Notes under the pieces: model-generated
Seen by the model: the letters and a program-made list of their open reading frames with translations, nothing else
What the model was told of the DNA's origin: nothing
Databases searched by the model: none
Shown here: piece by piece, positions 42,895 to 50,488 of the stretch
How positions within the stretch are numbered: position 1 is the first letter of the stretch
Layout: each line of letters starts with the position of its first letter
NCBI RefSeq assembly: GCF_039530285.1
Contig: NZ_BAAAOK010000011.1
Location: 682,001-746,000, forward strand
Direction of reading: 5' to 3'
Length of the DNA: 64,000 nt
Source: Actinomadura_C alba
Lineage (GTDB): Bacteria; Actinomycetota; Actinomycetes; Streptosporangiales; Streptosporangiaceae
Translations under genes and position numbers: made by a program

Positions 42895-43488
42895 TCAAGG
42901 TCCGACAGGAGGATCTCGGAGCACGGTCGGATCGGCGATCGACACATCGCCGGCCGTCAACGCGTGGTCGACCGCGAACTGCTCCAGGGCGGGCGTGACC
43001 GGCGGCAGCCGCTCGGGCTGGGCGCCCGCGGCGAAGGACGCCCCCACGCCGAGCACGGCGAGCGTCGCCGCGCCCGCGATGAGATAGCGGCCGCGTGGCG
43101 CGTCCCGGCGGGCGGCCACGGCGGGCGCGCGCAGAGCCCCTCCGGCGGGTGCGCGGCGGCCGGGGCGGCGAGTGCGCCGGCGGCGTACGGCCGGAGACGA
43201 TGACCCGGTTCGGGCCACCGAAGATCCGGTGCGCGCGGACGTGGTGCCTGACGGGTCACCGAAAGGGCCCGGCCGGGTCGGGTCGCCCATGGCGTCGAGA
43301 CGGTGGAGGAGGCCGGGAGCCGGATCCGCTCCCCGCAGCGCGCGCAGCTGGCTCTTCAGCCGGCGCAACGCCTCGGCCTCGGCCCGGCACTGCTCGCAGG
43401 CGGCGAGGTGGGCCAGCGCGCGGTCGCGCTCATCGTGCCCCAGCTCGCCGTCGACCAGTGCGGTGAGGCGCTCCCCGAGATGGCTCAC
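42895..43488 (-). CDS. Zinc-binding membrane anti-sigma factor (RseA-like)
   Basis: 197 residues. The N-terminal anti-sigma domain carries the HxxxCxxC zinc motif in HLAACEQCRAEAEALRRL (near residue 28). A disordered Arg/Pro/Ser-rich linker follows, then one membrane helix (YLIAGAATLAVLGVGASFAA) and a short outer tail. It should hold SigE inactive at the membrane. The start is GTG 43488, with GGGGAGA upstream, 16 bp after the sigE stop. The gene order sigE-anti-sigma-MucB-HtrA is the classical envelope-stress arrangement. Confidence 0.9.
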   Translation of the reverse strand: MSHLGERLTALVDGELGHDERDRALAHLAACEQCRAEAEALRRLKSQLRALRGADPAPGLLHRLDAMGDPTRPGPFGDPSGTTSARTGSSVARTGSSSPAVRRRRTRRPGRRAPAGGALRAPAVAARRDAPRGRYLIAGAATLAVLGVGASFAAGAQPERLPPVTPALEQFAVDHALTAGDVSIADPTVLRDPPVGP

Positions 43489-43504
43489 ACGTCTCCCCTG
43501 TACT

Positions 43505-44161
43505 TCATCTGGCCTCGGTGGAAGTCGCCTCCGCCGACGCCTCCAGGTGCCGGCGCGGCGCCCGGTGGCCGAGCGCCGCTCGCAGCTGTGCACGCCCCCG
43601 ATGGATGCGGCTGCGAACGGTGCCGAGCTTGACCCCGAGCGTCGCGGCGATCTCCTCGTACGACAGTCCTTCGATGTCACAGAGCACGACCGCGGCGCGG
43701 TACTCCGGCGTCAGCGCGTCGAGCGCGGACTGGATGTCGGCGTCGAGGTTCCGGTCGTCGTACGCCTGCGCGGGTGTGGGCTCGCGGCCCTGCAACCGCT
43801 CGGCGGCGTCGTCGCCCAGCCCCTCGAAGCGGATCCGCTGGCGACGGCGCGCCATGTCGAGGAAGAGGTTGGTCGTGATGCGGTGCAACCAGCCCTCGAA
43901 CGTGCCGGGCGTGTAGTTGGACAGGGAGCGGAACACCCGAACGAAGACCTCCTGGGTGAGGTCTTCGGCGTCGTGCTGGTTGCCGGTCAGCCGGTAGGCC
44001 AGGCGGTAAACGCGCGCGGAATGCTCGCGCACGACCTCGTCCCACGTCGGAGGCGTCCATGCGGCCTCTGGCGCATGAGCGCGGTCTCCCAACTTGCCTC
44101 CAGCCCTCAGGCGGGGGACGACCCCCGCCACTCCACTGCATGTAAGCGCTGCCACCACCAT
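43505..44161 (-). CDS. sigE: ECF sigma factor SigE (envelope stress)
   Basis: 218 residues. Region 2 covers about residues 40-105 (TWDEVVREHSARVYRLAYRL, DAEDLTQEVFVRVFRSLSNY, GWLHRITTNLFLDMARRRQR) and region 4 about 140-190 (YRAAVVLCDIEGLSYEEIAA, TLGVKLGTVRSRIHRGRAQL). It directs polymerase to GGAAC...GTT promoters. ATG 44161 is used; the first 38 residues are not conserved and mycobacterial sigE has alternative starts, so the true start may be further in. A matching ECF promoter is found upstream. The gene is divergent from an O-methyltransferase gene, as in M. tuberculosis (Rv1220c/Rv1221). Confidence 0.92.
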   Translation of the reverse strand: MVVAALTCSGVAGVVPRLRAGGKLGDRAHAPEAAWTPPTWDEVVREHSARVYRLAYRLTGNQHDAEDLTQEVFVRVFRSLSNYTPGTFEGWLHRITTNLFLDMARRRQRIRFEGLGDDAAERLQGREPTPAQAYDDRNLDADIQSALDALTPEYRAAVVLCDIEGLSYEEIAATLGVKLGTVRSRIHRGRAQLRAALGHRAPRRHLEASAEATSTEAR

Positions 44162-44244
44162 GGTGCCGTGTGTTCCTCTCTACGCCGCGCGTCGGTACGA
44201 CATTGGTCTCGCCTGGGCTGGGGCGGTTATGACCGTCGCTTCAT

Positions 44245-44272
44245 TGAACGCCACAGAACGCGCCATCGTTCC
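44245..44272 (-). promoter_or_regulatory. Candidate autoregulatory ECF promoter of sigE
   Basis: On the minus strand, GGAACG (44272-44267) and CGTTCA (44250-44245) are 16 bases apart, the pattern recognised by SigE/RpoE-type sigma factors. Transcription would begin about 75 bases before the sigE ATG at 44161. A second GGAACC lies a little further upstream. Confidence 0.6.
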
Positions 44273-44323
44273 CACGCAGCGATAAGGTTCCCCCAGCAGG
44301 CTCGTGGCCCTGAGGAGGCAGCC

Positions 44324-44971
44324 ATCGACGAGGTTCAGCGGCGGGGCCCGGATCTGAACCTGGCCTACGTGGAAGATTTCCTCCCCGAGGACGAGGCGCT
44401 GGTGACCGCCCGCCGCAACGGCGAGGAGGTCGGCGCGGTGCCCATCGGCCCGGCCGGAGGGGCGACGTTGCGCTTCCTCGCCGCGATGCTCGACGCCCGC
44501 ACCATCGTCGAGGTCGGCTCGGGGTGCGGCGTGTCGGGCATCTGGCTGCTCCGCGGCATGCGCAAGGACGGCGTGCTCACCAGCGTCGACGTGGAGCTCG
44601 AACACCAGCGGCTGGCCAAGCAGGCCTACGCCGACGCCGGGTTCTCCAGCTCCCGCACCCGCATGATCGTCGGACGTGCCCTCGATGTTCTTCCCCGGCT
44701 CACCGACGGTGCCTACGACCTGGTCTTCTGCGACGCGATGAAGCGGGAGTACCCCGACTACCTGACGGCGGCGCTGCGGCTGCTGCGGCCGGGCGGGGTC
44801 GTCGCCTTCGACAACGCGCTGTGGCACGACCGGGTGGCCGATCCCACTCAGCGCGACGCCGACACCGTGGCGATCCGCGAGGTGGGGCGGCTGGTCAGGG
44901 ACGAGGAGCGGCTGATGCCGCTGCTGCTCCCGGTCGGCGACGGTCTGCTGTGCGCCCTGAAGCTCGAGTAA
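44324..44971 (+). CDS. O-methyltransferase family protein with no conventional start codon at its 5' end
   Basis: About 215 residues. The SAM-binding motif VEVGSGCGVSGIWLLRGM, then LTSVDVELEHQRLAKQAYAD, YDLVFCDAMKREYPDYL and LLRPGGVVAFDNALWHDRVA, define a class I (COMT-like) O-methyltransferase, as Rv1220c beside sigE in M. tuberculosis. The homologous sequence begins near DEVQRRGPDLNLAYVEDF. An ideal ribosome site GAGGAGG (44312-44318) precedes an in-frame ATC (44324) by 5 bases, and no in-frame ATG, GTG or TTG was found within about 90 bases upstream. GTG 44369 is the next conventional start but has no ribosome site. The substrate is unknown. Confidence 0.8.
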   Translation: MDEVQRRGPDLNLAYVEDFLPEDEALVTARRNGEEVGAVPIGPAGGATLRFLAAMLDARTIVEVGSGCGVSGIWLLRGMRKDGVLTSVDVELEHQRLAKQAYADAGFSSSRTRMIVGRALDVLPRLTDGAYDLVFCDAMKREYPDYLTAALRLLRPGGVVAFDNALWHDRVADPTQRDADTVAIREVGRLVRDEERLMPLLLPVGDGLLCALKLE

Positions 44972-45064
44972 CGCCGGAGTGATCGACGAGCGGCGAGGGG
45001 CGAGGAGCACCGGGCGATAATTCGGTGGCGAAGTGATGGGGCCGCGTGCCTATCCTTGCCGGTT

Positions 45065-48000
45065 GTGAAGTCGTTCGCCGCTCAGCGTGCCCGTCTGCCT
45101 GAGCTGATGCTGCGTGACCGGCACAGGTTGCAGCGCCGGATCGACGGCGCGGGCAAGGTGCGCGATCCCTCGAAGCGGCAGGCGATCGCGGCCGAGATCG
45201 CCTCTGACATCGACACGGCCGAGCGGCGGATCGCGCGGCGCCGCGACGTCGTGCCCTCCGTCACCTATCCGCCGGCCCTGCCGATCGCCCGGAAGAAGGA
45301 CGAGATCCTCGCGGCGATCCGCGATCACCAGGTCGTGATCGTCGCCGGCGAGACCGGCTCGGGCAAGACCACCCAGCTGCCGAAGATCTGCCTGGAGCTG
45401 GGGCGGGGCGTGCACGGGCTGATCGGGCACACCCAGCCGCGCCGGCTGGCCGCCCGTACGGTCGCCGACCGCATCGCCGAGGAGCTCGAGACCCCGCTGG
45501 GCACGGCGATCGGCTACAAGGTGCGGTTCAGCGACCACTCGGGCGACGACACGCTGGTCAAGCTGATGACCGACGGCATCCTGCTCGCCGAGATCCAGAG
45601 CGACCGGCTGCTGCGGCAGTACGACACCCTCATCATCGACGAGGCGCACGAGCGCAGCCTCAACATCGACTTCATCCTGGGCTATCTGAAGCAGTTGCTG
45701 CCGAGGCGCCCCGACCTCAAGGTCGTCATCACCTCGGCGACCATCGATCCGGAGCGCTTCTCCCGCCACTTCGACGGCGCCCCGGTGATCGAGGTGTCCG
45801 GCCGTACGTATCCGGTCGAGGTCCGCTACCGGCCCGTCGTCGAGGACGCCGAGGATCGGGACCAGATCCAGGCGATCACCGACGCGGTCGGCGAGCTGTG
45901 CGCCGAGGGGCCTGGCGACATCCTGGTCTTCCTCAGCGGCGAACGTGAGATCCGCGACACCGCCGACGCCCTGACCAAGCACTTCACCCGGGCGGGAGCG
46001 GCGTCCGGCACCGAGGTGCTCCCCCTCTACGCGCGGCTGTCGACGGGCGAGCAGCACCGGGTGTTCCAACCACACCGCGGCCGGCGGGTCGTGCTGGCCA
46101 CCAACGTCGCCGAGACGTCGCTGACGGTTCCCGGGATCAAGTACGTCATCGACCCCGGCACCGCGCGCATCTCCCGCTACAGCCACCGGCTCAAGGTCCA
46201 GCGGCTGCCCATCGAGGCGATCTCGCGGGCCTCCGCCGACCAGCGCAAGGGACGCTGCGGCCGCACCTCGGACGGCGTCTGCATCCGGCTCTACGACGAG
46301 GACGACTTCGCCGGCCGGCCCGAATTCACCGATCCCGAGATCCTGCGCACCAACCTCGCCTCGGTGATCCTGCAGATGACCGCGCTCGGGTTGGGCGACA
46401 TCGCGGCGTTCCCGTTCCTCGAGCCGCCGGACCGGCGCAACATCAAGGACGGGGTCGACCTGCTCCACGAGCTCGGCGCCCTCGACCTCGGCGAGCAGGA
46501 CGTCCGCAGGCGGCTGACGTCGACGGGCCGGAAGCTGGCACAGCTGCCCGTCGACCCGCGGCTGGCGCGCATGGTGCTGGAGGCCGACGCCAACGGCTGC
46601 GTGCACGAGGTACTGGTCATCACCGCGGCGCTGTCGATCCAGGACCCGCGCGAGCGGCCGTCCGACCGGCAGCAGGCGGCCGACCAGCAGCACGCCCGCT
46701 TCGCCGACAAAGAGTCGGACTTCATGTCCTTCCTCAACCTGTGGCGCTACCTGCGGGAACGCCAGGAGGAACTGTCGTCGAGCCAGTTCCGCCGGTTGTG
46801 CAAGGCCGAGTTCCTGCACTACATGCGCGTACGGGAGTGGCAGGACCTGTACGGCCAGCTGCGCCAGGTCGCCAAGGACCTCGGCTTCACCGTGAACAGC
46901 ACCCCCGGCGACCAGCAGAAGGTGCACGCGTCGCTGCTGGCGGGCCTGTTGTCGCACATCGGGCTGCGCGATCCGGAGACCCGCGACTATCTCGGGGCGC
47001 GCGGCGCCCGGTTCGGCGTCTTCCCGGGGTCGGCGCTGTTCAAGAAACAGCCGCGCTGGGTGATGGCGGCCGAGCTGGTCGAGACCTCCCGGCTGTGGGC
47101 ACGGGTCGCCGCGAAGATCGAGCCGGAGTGGGTGGAGCCGCTCGCCGGGCACCTGGTGAAGCGCTCCTACAGCGAGCCGCACTGGGAGAAGTCGCAGGGC
47201 GCGGTGATGGCGTACGAGAAGGTGACGCTCTACGGCGTGCCGATCGTCGCCTCCCGCAAGGTCGGTTACGGGCGGATCGACCCGCCACTGTCCCGCGAGC
47301 TGTTCATCCGCCACGCGCTGGTCGAGGGCGACTGGGAGACCCACCACGCGTTCTTCCACGAGAACCGCAGGCTGCTGGACGAGGTCGAGGACCTCGAGCA
47401 CCGGGCCCGGCGGCGCGACATCCTGGTCGACGACGAGACGCTGTTCGGCTTCTACGACGAGCGCGTGCCCGCCGACGTGGTCTCCGGCCGGCACTTCGAC
47501 GCCTGGTGGAAGAAGGCCCGCTCCGAGCAGCCGGATCTGCTCTCCTTCGAGAAGACGATGCTGATCAACGCCTCGGCGGGCGACGTCAGCGAAGAGGACT
47601 ACCCGGACGTCTGGCGGCACGAAGGCCTGGAGCTGAAGCTGACCTACCAGTTCGAGCCGGGCGCGGACGCCGACGGGGTGACGGCGCACATCCCGCTGCC
47701 GATTCTGAACCAGGTGACCGCCGACGGGTTCGACTGGCAGATCCCCGGCCTGCGTGAGGACCTCGTCACCGCGCTGATCCGGTCACTGCCCAAGCCGATC
47801 CGGCGCAGCTTCGTGCCGGCGCCCAACTTCGCCAAGGCGGTGCTCCAGCGGGTGACGCCCCGGCGGGAGCCGCTGCTGGACGCCGTCGAACGCGAGCTCC
47901 ACCGGATGGGCGGCGTCGCGGTGTCGCGCGAGGCCTGGGAGCTGGACCGGGTGCCCGACCATCTCAAGATCACCTTCCGGGTGGTCGGCCGGCGGGGCGG

Positions 48001-48955
48001 CACGGTGGCCGAGGACAAGGATCTCGACGCGCTCAAGCGGCGGCTGAAGCCCAAGATGCGGTCCACGCTCGCCCAGGCGGCGAGCGGGCTGGAGCGCGAG
48101 GACCTGCGCACGTGGGACTTCGGCACGCTTCCGCAGGTGTACGAAGGGGGTGCCGGAGGCGAGGGCTCCGCGCAGGTCAGGGCCTACCCGGCGCTGGCCG
48201 ACGAGGGCGGCAGCGTCGCCATCCGCACCTTCGGCACCGAGGCGGAGCAGCGGCACGCCATGTGGACCGGCACCCGGCGACTGCTCCTGTTGAACGTCCC
48301 CTCCCCCGTGAAACTCGTCAACGCGCGGCTGAGCAACCAGGCCAAGCTGGCGCTCAGCCACAACCCGCACGGCAACGCGGCGGCCCTGCTCGAAGACTGC
48401 GTCGCCTGCGCGGCCGACAAGCTGATCGACGAGGCGGGCGGGCCGGCGTGGGACGAGAGCGGCTTCACCCGGCTGCACGACAAGGTACGGGCCGACTTGC
48501 ACGATGTGACGCTCGACACAGTGGGAAGGGTCGAGCGCGTCCTGGCCGCCGCGCACCGGATCGAGATGCGGCTGAAGGGCACCAAGAGCCTGGCGCTCGT
48601 GCCGTCGCTCACCGACGTCCGCACGCACCTGTCGGGACTGATCTTCCCCGGCTTCGTCACGGTGACCGGATGGCGCCGGCTGCCGGATCTGCTGCGTTAC
48701 CTGCGCGCCATCGAGCACCGCCTGGACAAGCTGCCGGACAATCCGGGGCGCGACCGGCAGCTGACGGCGCAGGTCGAGCGGGTGGTGGCGGCCTGCCGGC
48801 CGGTGCTCGACCGGACGCCGCCGTTCGACGGCGCCGAGCGCATCCGCTGGATGATCGAGGAGTTCCGGGTGAGCCTGTTCGCCCAGCAACTCGGCACGCC
48901 CTATCCGGTCTCCGAGAAACGTGTTCTCAAGGCACTGGACGAGATCGCTCGTTGA
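45065..48955 (+). CDS. hrpA: HrpA-type DEAH-box ATP-dependent RNA helicase
   Basis: About 1296 residues, the length typical of HrpA. Helicase motifs are AGETGSGKTTQLPKICLELG (I), HTQPRRLAARTVADRI (Ia), IIDEAHERSLNIDFILGYLK (DEAH), VVITSATIDPERFSRHFDGA (III), VFLSGEREIRDTA, VVLATNVAETSLTVPGIKYV and QRKGRCGRTSDGVCIRLYDE (VI). HA2/OB regions follow and a long C-terminal DUF3418 region ends the protein. In other bacteria HrpA resolves stalled ribosomes on mRNA. GTG 45065 fits a leaderless transcript (TATCCT 8 bases upstream); an in-frame TTG at 45056 is the alternative. It is monocistronic. Confidence 0.95.
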   Translation: MKSFAAQRARLPELMLRDRHRLQRRIDGAGKVRDPSKRQAIAAEIASDIDTAERRIARRRDVVPSVTYPPALPIARKKDEILAAIRDHQVVIVAGETGSGKTTQLPKICLELGRGVHGLIGHTQPRRLAARTVADRIAEELETPLGTAIGYKVRFSDHSGDDTLVKLMTDGILLAEIQSDRLLRQYDTLIIDEAHERSLNIDFILGYLKQLLPRRPDLKVVITSATIDPERFSRHFDGAPVIEVSGRTYPVEVRYRPVVEDAEDRDQIQAITDAVGELCAEGPGDILVFLSGEREIRDTADALTKHFTRAGAASGTEVLPLYARLSTGEQHRVFQPHRGRRVVLATNVAETSLTVPGIKYVIDPGTARISRYSHRLKVQRLPIEAISRASADQRKGRCGRTSDGVCIRLYDEDDFAGRPEFTDPEILRTNLASVILQMTALGLGDIAAFPFLEPPDRRNIKDGVDLLHELGALDLGEQDVRRRLTSTGRKLAQLPVDPRLARMVLEADANGCVHEVLVITAALSIQDPRERPSDRQQAADQQHARFADKESDFMSFLNLWRYLRERQEELSSSQFRRLCKAEFLHYMRVREWQDLYGQLRQVAKDLGFTVNSTPGDQQKVHASLLAGLLSHIGLRDPETRDYLGARGARFGVFPGSALFKKQPRWVMAAELVETSRLWARVAAKIEPEWVEPLAGHLVKRSYSEPHWEKSQGAVMAYEKVTLYGVPIVASRKVGYGRIDPPLSRELFIRHALVEGDWETHHAFFHENRRLLDEVEDLEHRARRRDILVDDETLFGFYDERVPADVVSGRHFDAWWKKARSEQPDLLSFEKTMLINASAGDVSEEDYPDVWRHEGLELKLTYQFEPGADADGVTAHIPLPILNQVTADGFDWQIPGLREDLVTALIRSLPKPIRRSFVPAPNFAKAVLQRVTPRREPLLDAVERELHRMGGVAVSREAWELDRVPDHLKITFRVVGRRGGTVAEDKDLDALKRRLKPKMRSTLAQAASGLEREDLRTWDFGTLPQVYEGGAGGEGSAQVRAYPALADEGGSVAIRTFGTEAEQRHAMWTGTRRLLLLNVPSPVKLVNARLSNQAKLALSHNPHGNAAALLEDCVACAADKLIDEAGGPAWDESGFTRLHDKVRADLHDVTLDTVGRVERVLAAAHRIEMRLKGTKSLALVPSLTDVRTHLSGLIFPGFVTVTGWRRLPDLLRYLRAIEHRLDKLPDNPGRDRQLTAQVERVVAACRPVLDRTPPFDGAERIRWMIEEFRVSLFAQQLGTPYPVSEKRVLKALDEIAR

Positions 48956-49036
48956 TCCCCTGGCGGGGCGACATGACAGATCAAGACGGATCCACGACAC
49001 TGCCACAGTGGTCTAGGCAGGCGGTAGATTGCGGAC

Positions 49037-49054
49037 TCGGCTTCTTTGAGCCGA
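49037..49054. terminator. Small hairpin after hrpA
   Basis: TCGGCT (49037-49042) and AGCCGA (49049-49054) around TCTTTG, followed by TTT. It lies 82 bases after the hrpA stop, in the 176-bp gap before the FKBP gene. Confidence 0.4.
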
Positions 49055-49131
49055 TTTCACACGGTCTTTAGCCTCAGGCTGACAGGGTGTGTGTGCTCCG
49101 CAGTGTCCGTCGAGCCGAAGCAGTGAGGAAC

Positions 49132-50223
49132 ATGTCTGAGGATGACAAGCCCCGCGGGGAACCCGCCGTCAAGGCGAAGCTGCCCAGCAGGCGCGACATA
49201 GCCCGCAGCGAGTTCACTCCGCATGGCATCGGCGGCCGAAGCAGGAACCGGCCGTCGGCGATGACGGCCGCCAAGGCGAAGCGGCGGCAGCGCCTGCTGG
49301 CGGGTGCCCTCGTGGTCGTGGTGCTGGCGTCGACCGGTGTCGGGATCTTCATCGCCACCCGGCCCGAGCCGGCCATCGAGGTCACCGGCAAGTTCGGCCA
49401 GGCGCCGAAGGTCGTCATCCCCAAGGAGGTCGTGCAGCCCACGGCGCTCCAGCGGAAGACCTTGATCACCGGTGCCGGCGGCGCCAAGGTGGCCGATGGC
49501 GACGTGAGCTTCGTCAACGTCGACAGCTATGTCTGGAGCGGCAAGGGCGTCAAGAAGCCGCTGGACTCGACCTACAAGAACAAGAAGCCCGTCCCCCTGC
49601 AGCTCAACGAACAGGTCCTCCCCGGGTTGAAGAAGGGCCTGGTCGGCCAGACGGCCGGCAGCCGGGTCCTGGTGCAGGTCCCGCCCAAGGACGGCCTGGG
49701 CGCGCAGGGCAACCCGCAGGCCGGGATCGGCGGCACCGACACCCTCGTGTTCATCGTCGACATCGTGTCCACGATCTCCAAGACCGCCGCCGCGTCCGGC
49801 ACGGAGCAGCAGCTCGACGACTCGAAGCTGCCCACGGTGACGGCGGGCGAGGTCGGCAAGCAGCCGTCCGACCTGAAGATGCCCAAGAACGACCCGCCGA
49901 AGGACCTCGTGTCCAAGACCCTCATCGAGGGCTCGGGCCCGGCGCTCGCCAGCGGCCAGGTCGTGGTGGCGCAGTACAAGGGCCAGCTCTGGCGCAACGG
50001 CAAGGTGTTCGACGCGAGCTGGAAGAACGGATCGCTCTTCCTGTTCCCACTCGGCGGACAGGGCGCGATCAAGGGCTTCACCACCGGATTGACCGGCAAG
50101 AAGGTCGGCAGCCGGGTCATGCTGGTGATCCCGCCCAAGGACGGCTATGGCAAGCAGGGCAGCGGCGAGATCAAGGGGACCGACACCATGGTCTTCACGG
50201 TGGACATCGTCGGCGCGGCCTGA
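49132..50223 (+). CDS. Membrane-anchored FKBP-type peptidyl-prolyl isomerase with two FKBP units
   Basis: 363 residues. A basic cytosolic N-terminus and one membrane helix (LLAGALVVVVLASTGVGIFI, near residue 63) are followed by two FKBP-like modules. The first (residues about 105-225) contains PLQLNEQVLPGLKKGLVGQT and VQVPPKDGLGAQGNP. The second (about 260-363) contains VVAQYKGQLWRNGKVFDASW, IKGFTTGLTGKKVGSRVMLV and IPPKDGYGKQGSGEIKGTDT. The second keeps more FKBP consensus (YxGxxxxGxxFD, GxRxxxxIPxxxGYG). It catalyses prolyl isomerisation of exported proteins. ATG 49132 has GAGGAA upstream. Confidence 0.92.
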   Translation: MSEDDKPRGEPAVKAKLPSRRDIARSEFTPHGIGGRSRNRPSAMTAAKAKRRQRLLAGALVVVVLASTGVGIFIATRPEPAIEVTGKFGQAPKVVIPKEVVQPTALQRKTLITGAGGAKVADGDVSFVNVDSYVWSGKGVKKPLDSTYKNKKPVPLQLNEQVLPGLKKGLVGQTAGSRVLVQVPPKDGLGAQGNPQAGIGGTDTLVFIVDIVSTISKTAAASGTEQQLDDSKLPTVTAGEVGKQPSDLKMPKNDPPKDLVSKTLIEGSGPALASGQVVVAQYKGQLWRNGKVFDASWKNGSLFLFPLGGQGAIKGFTTGLTGKKVGSRVMLVIPPKDGYGKQGSGEIKGTDTMVFTVDIVGAA

Positions 50224-50299
50224 GCCGTCCGGCCCGGAAGATCGCAAAGCGGAAACCGCACAATGACATATCGCACGGCATAAGCCCCACGCGACTCAC

Positions 50300-50348
50300 G
50301 CGGCGGACGGCGACCGGCAATTACCGGTCCGGACCGGCCGTCCGCCGC
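50300..50348. terminator. Terminator after the FKBP gene
   Basis: GCGGCGGACGG (50300-50310) pairs with CCGTCCGCCGC (50338-50348); the loop contains a further ACCGG/CCGGT hairpin. It sits in the 265-bp gap (50224-50488) before the PBP gene, which holds no other gene. Confidence 0.7.
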
Positions 50349-50488
50349 GGAATCGCCCGCGCCACAAGGACAACCGGCCCGCCCCCTCGGCCGTCCTGAT
50401 GTAGAGGCTGATAGTTACGGTTTCAGCGCGGCCGGACGAGCAGACCCCCTGAGGTATCGTACGGTAACGAACGGGTCACGGGGGGCGT

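Noticed and set aside
45050..47689. 879-codon open frame on the minus strand inside hrpA
   Set aside because: Antisense shadow of a fully conserved helicase gene; composition (Arg, Val, Leu, Gly, Asp) is typical of such shadows.
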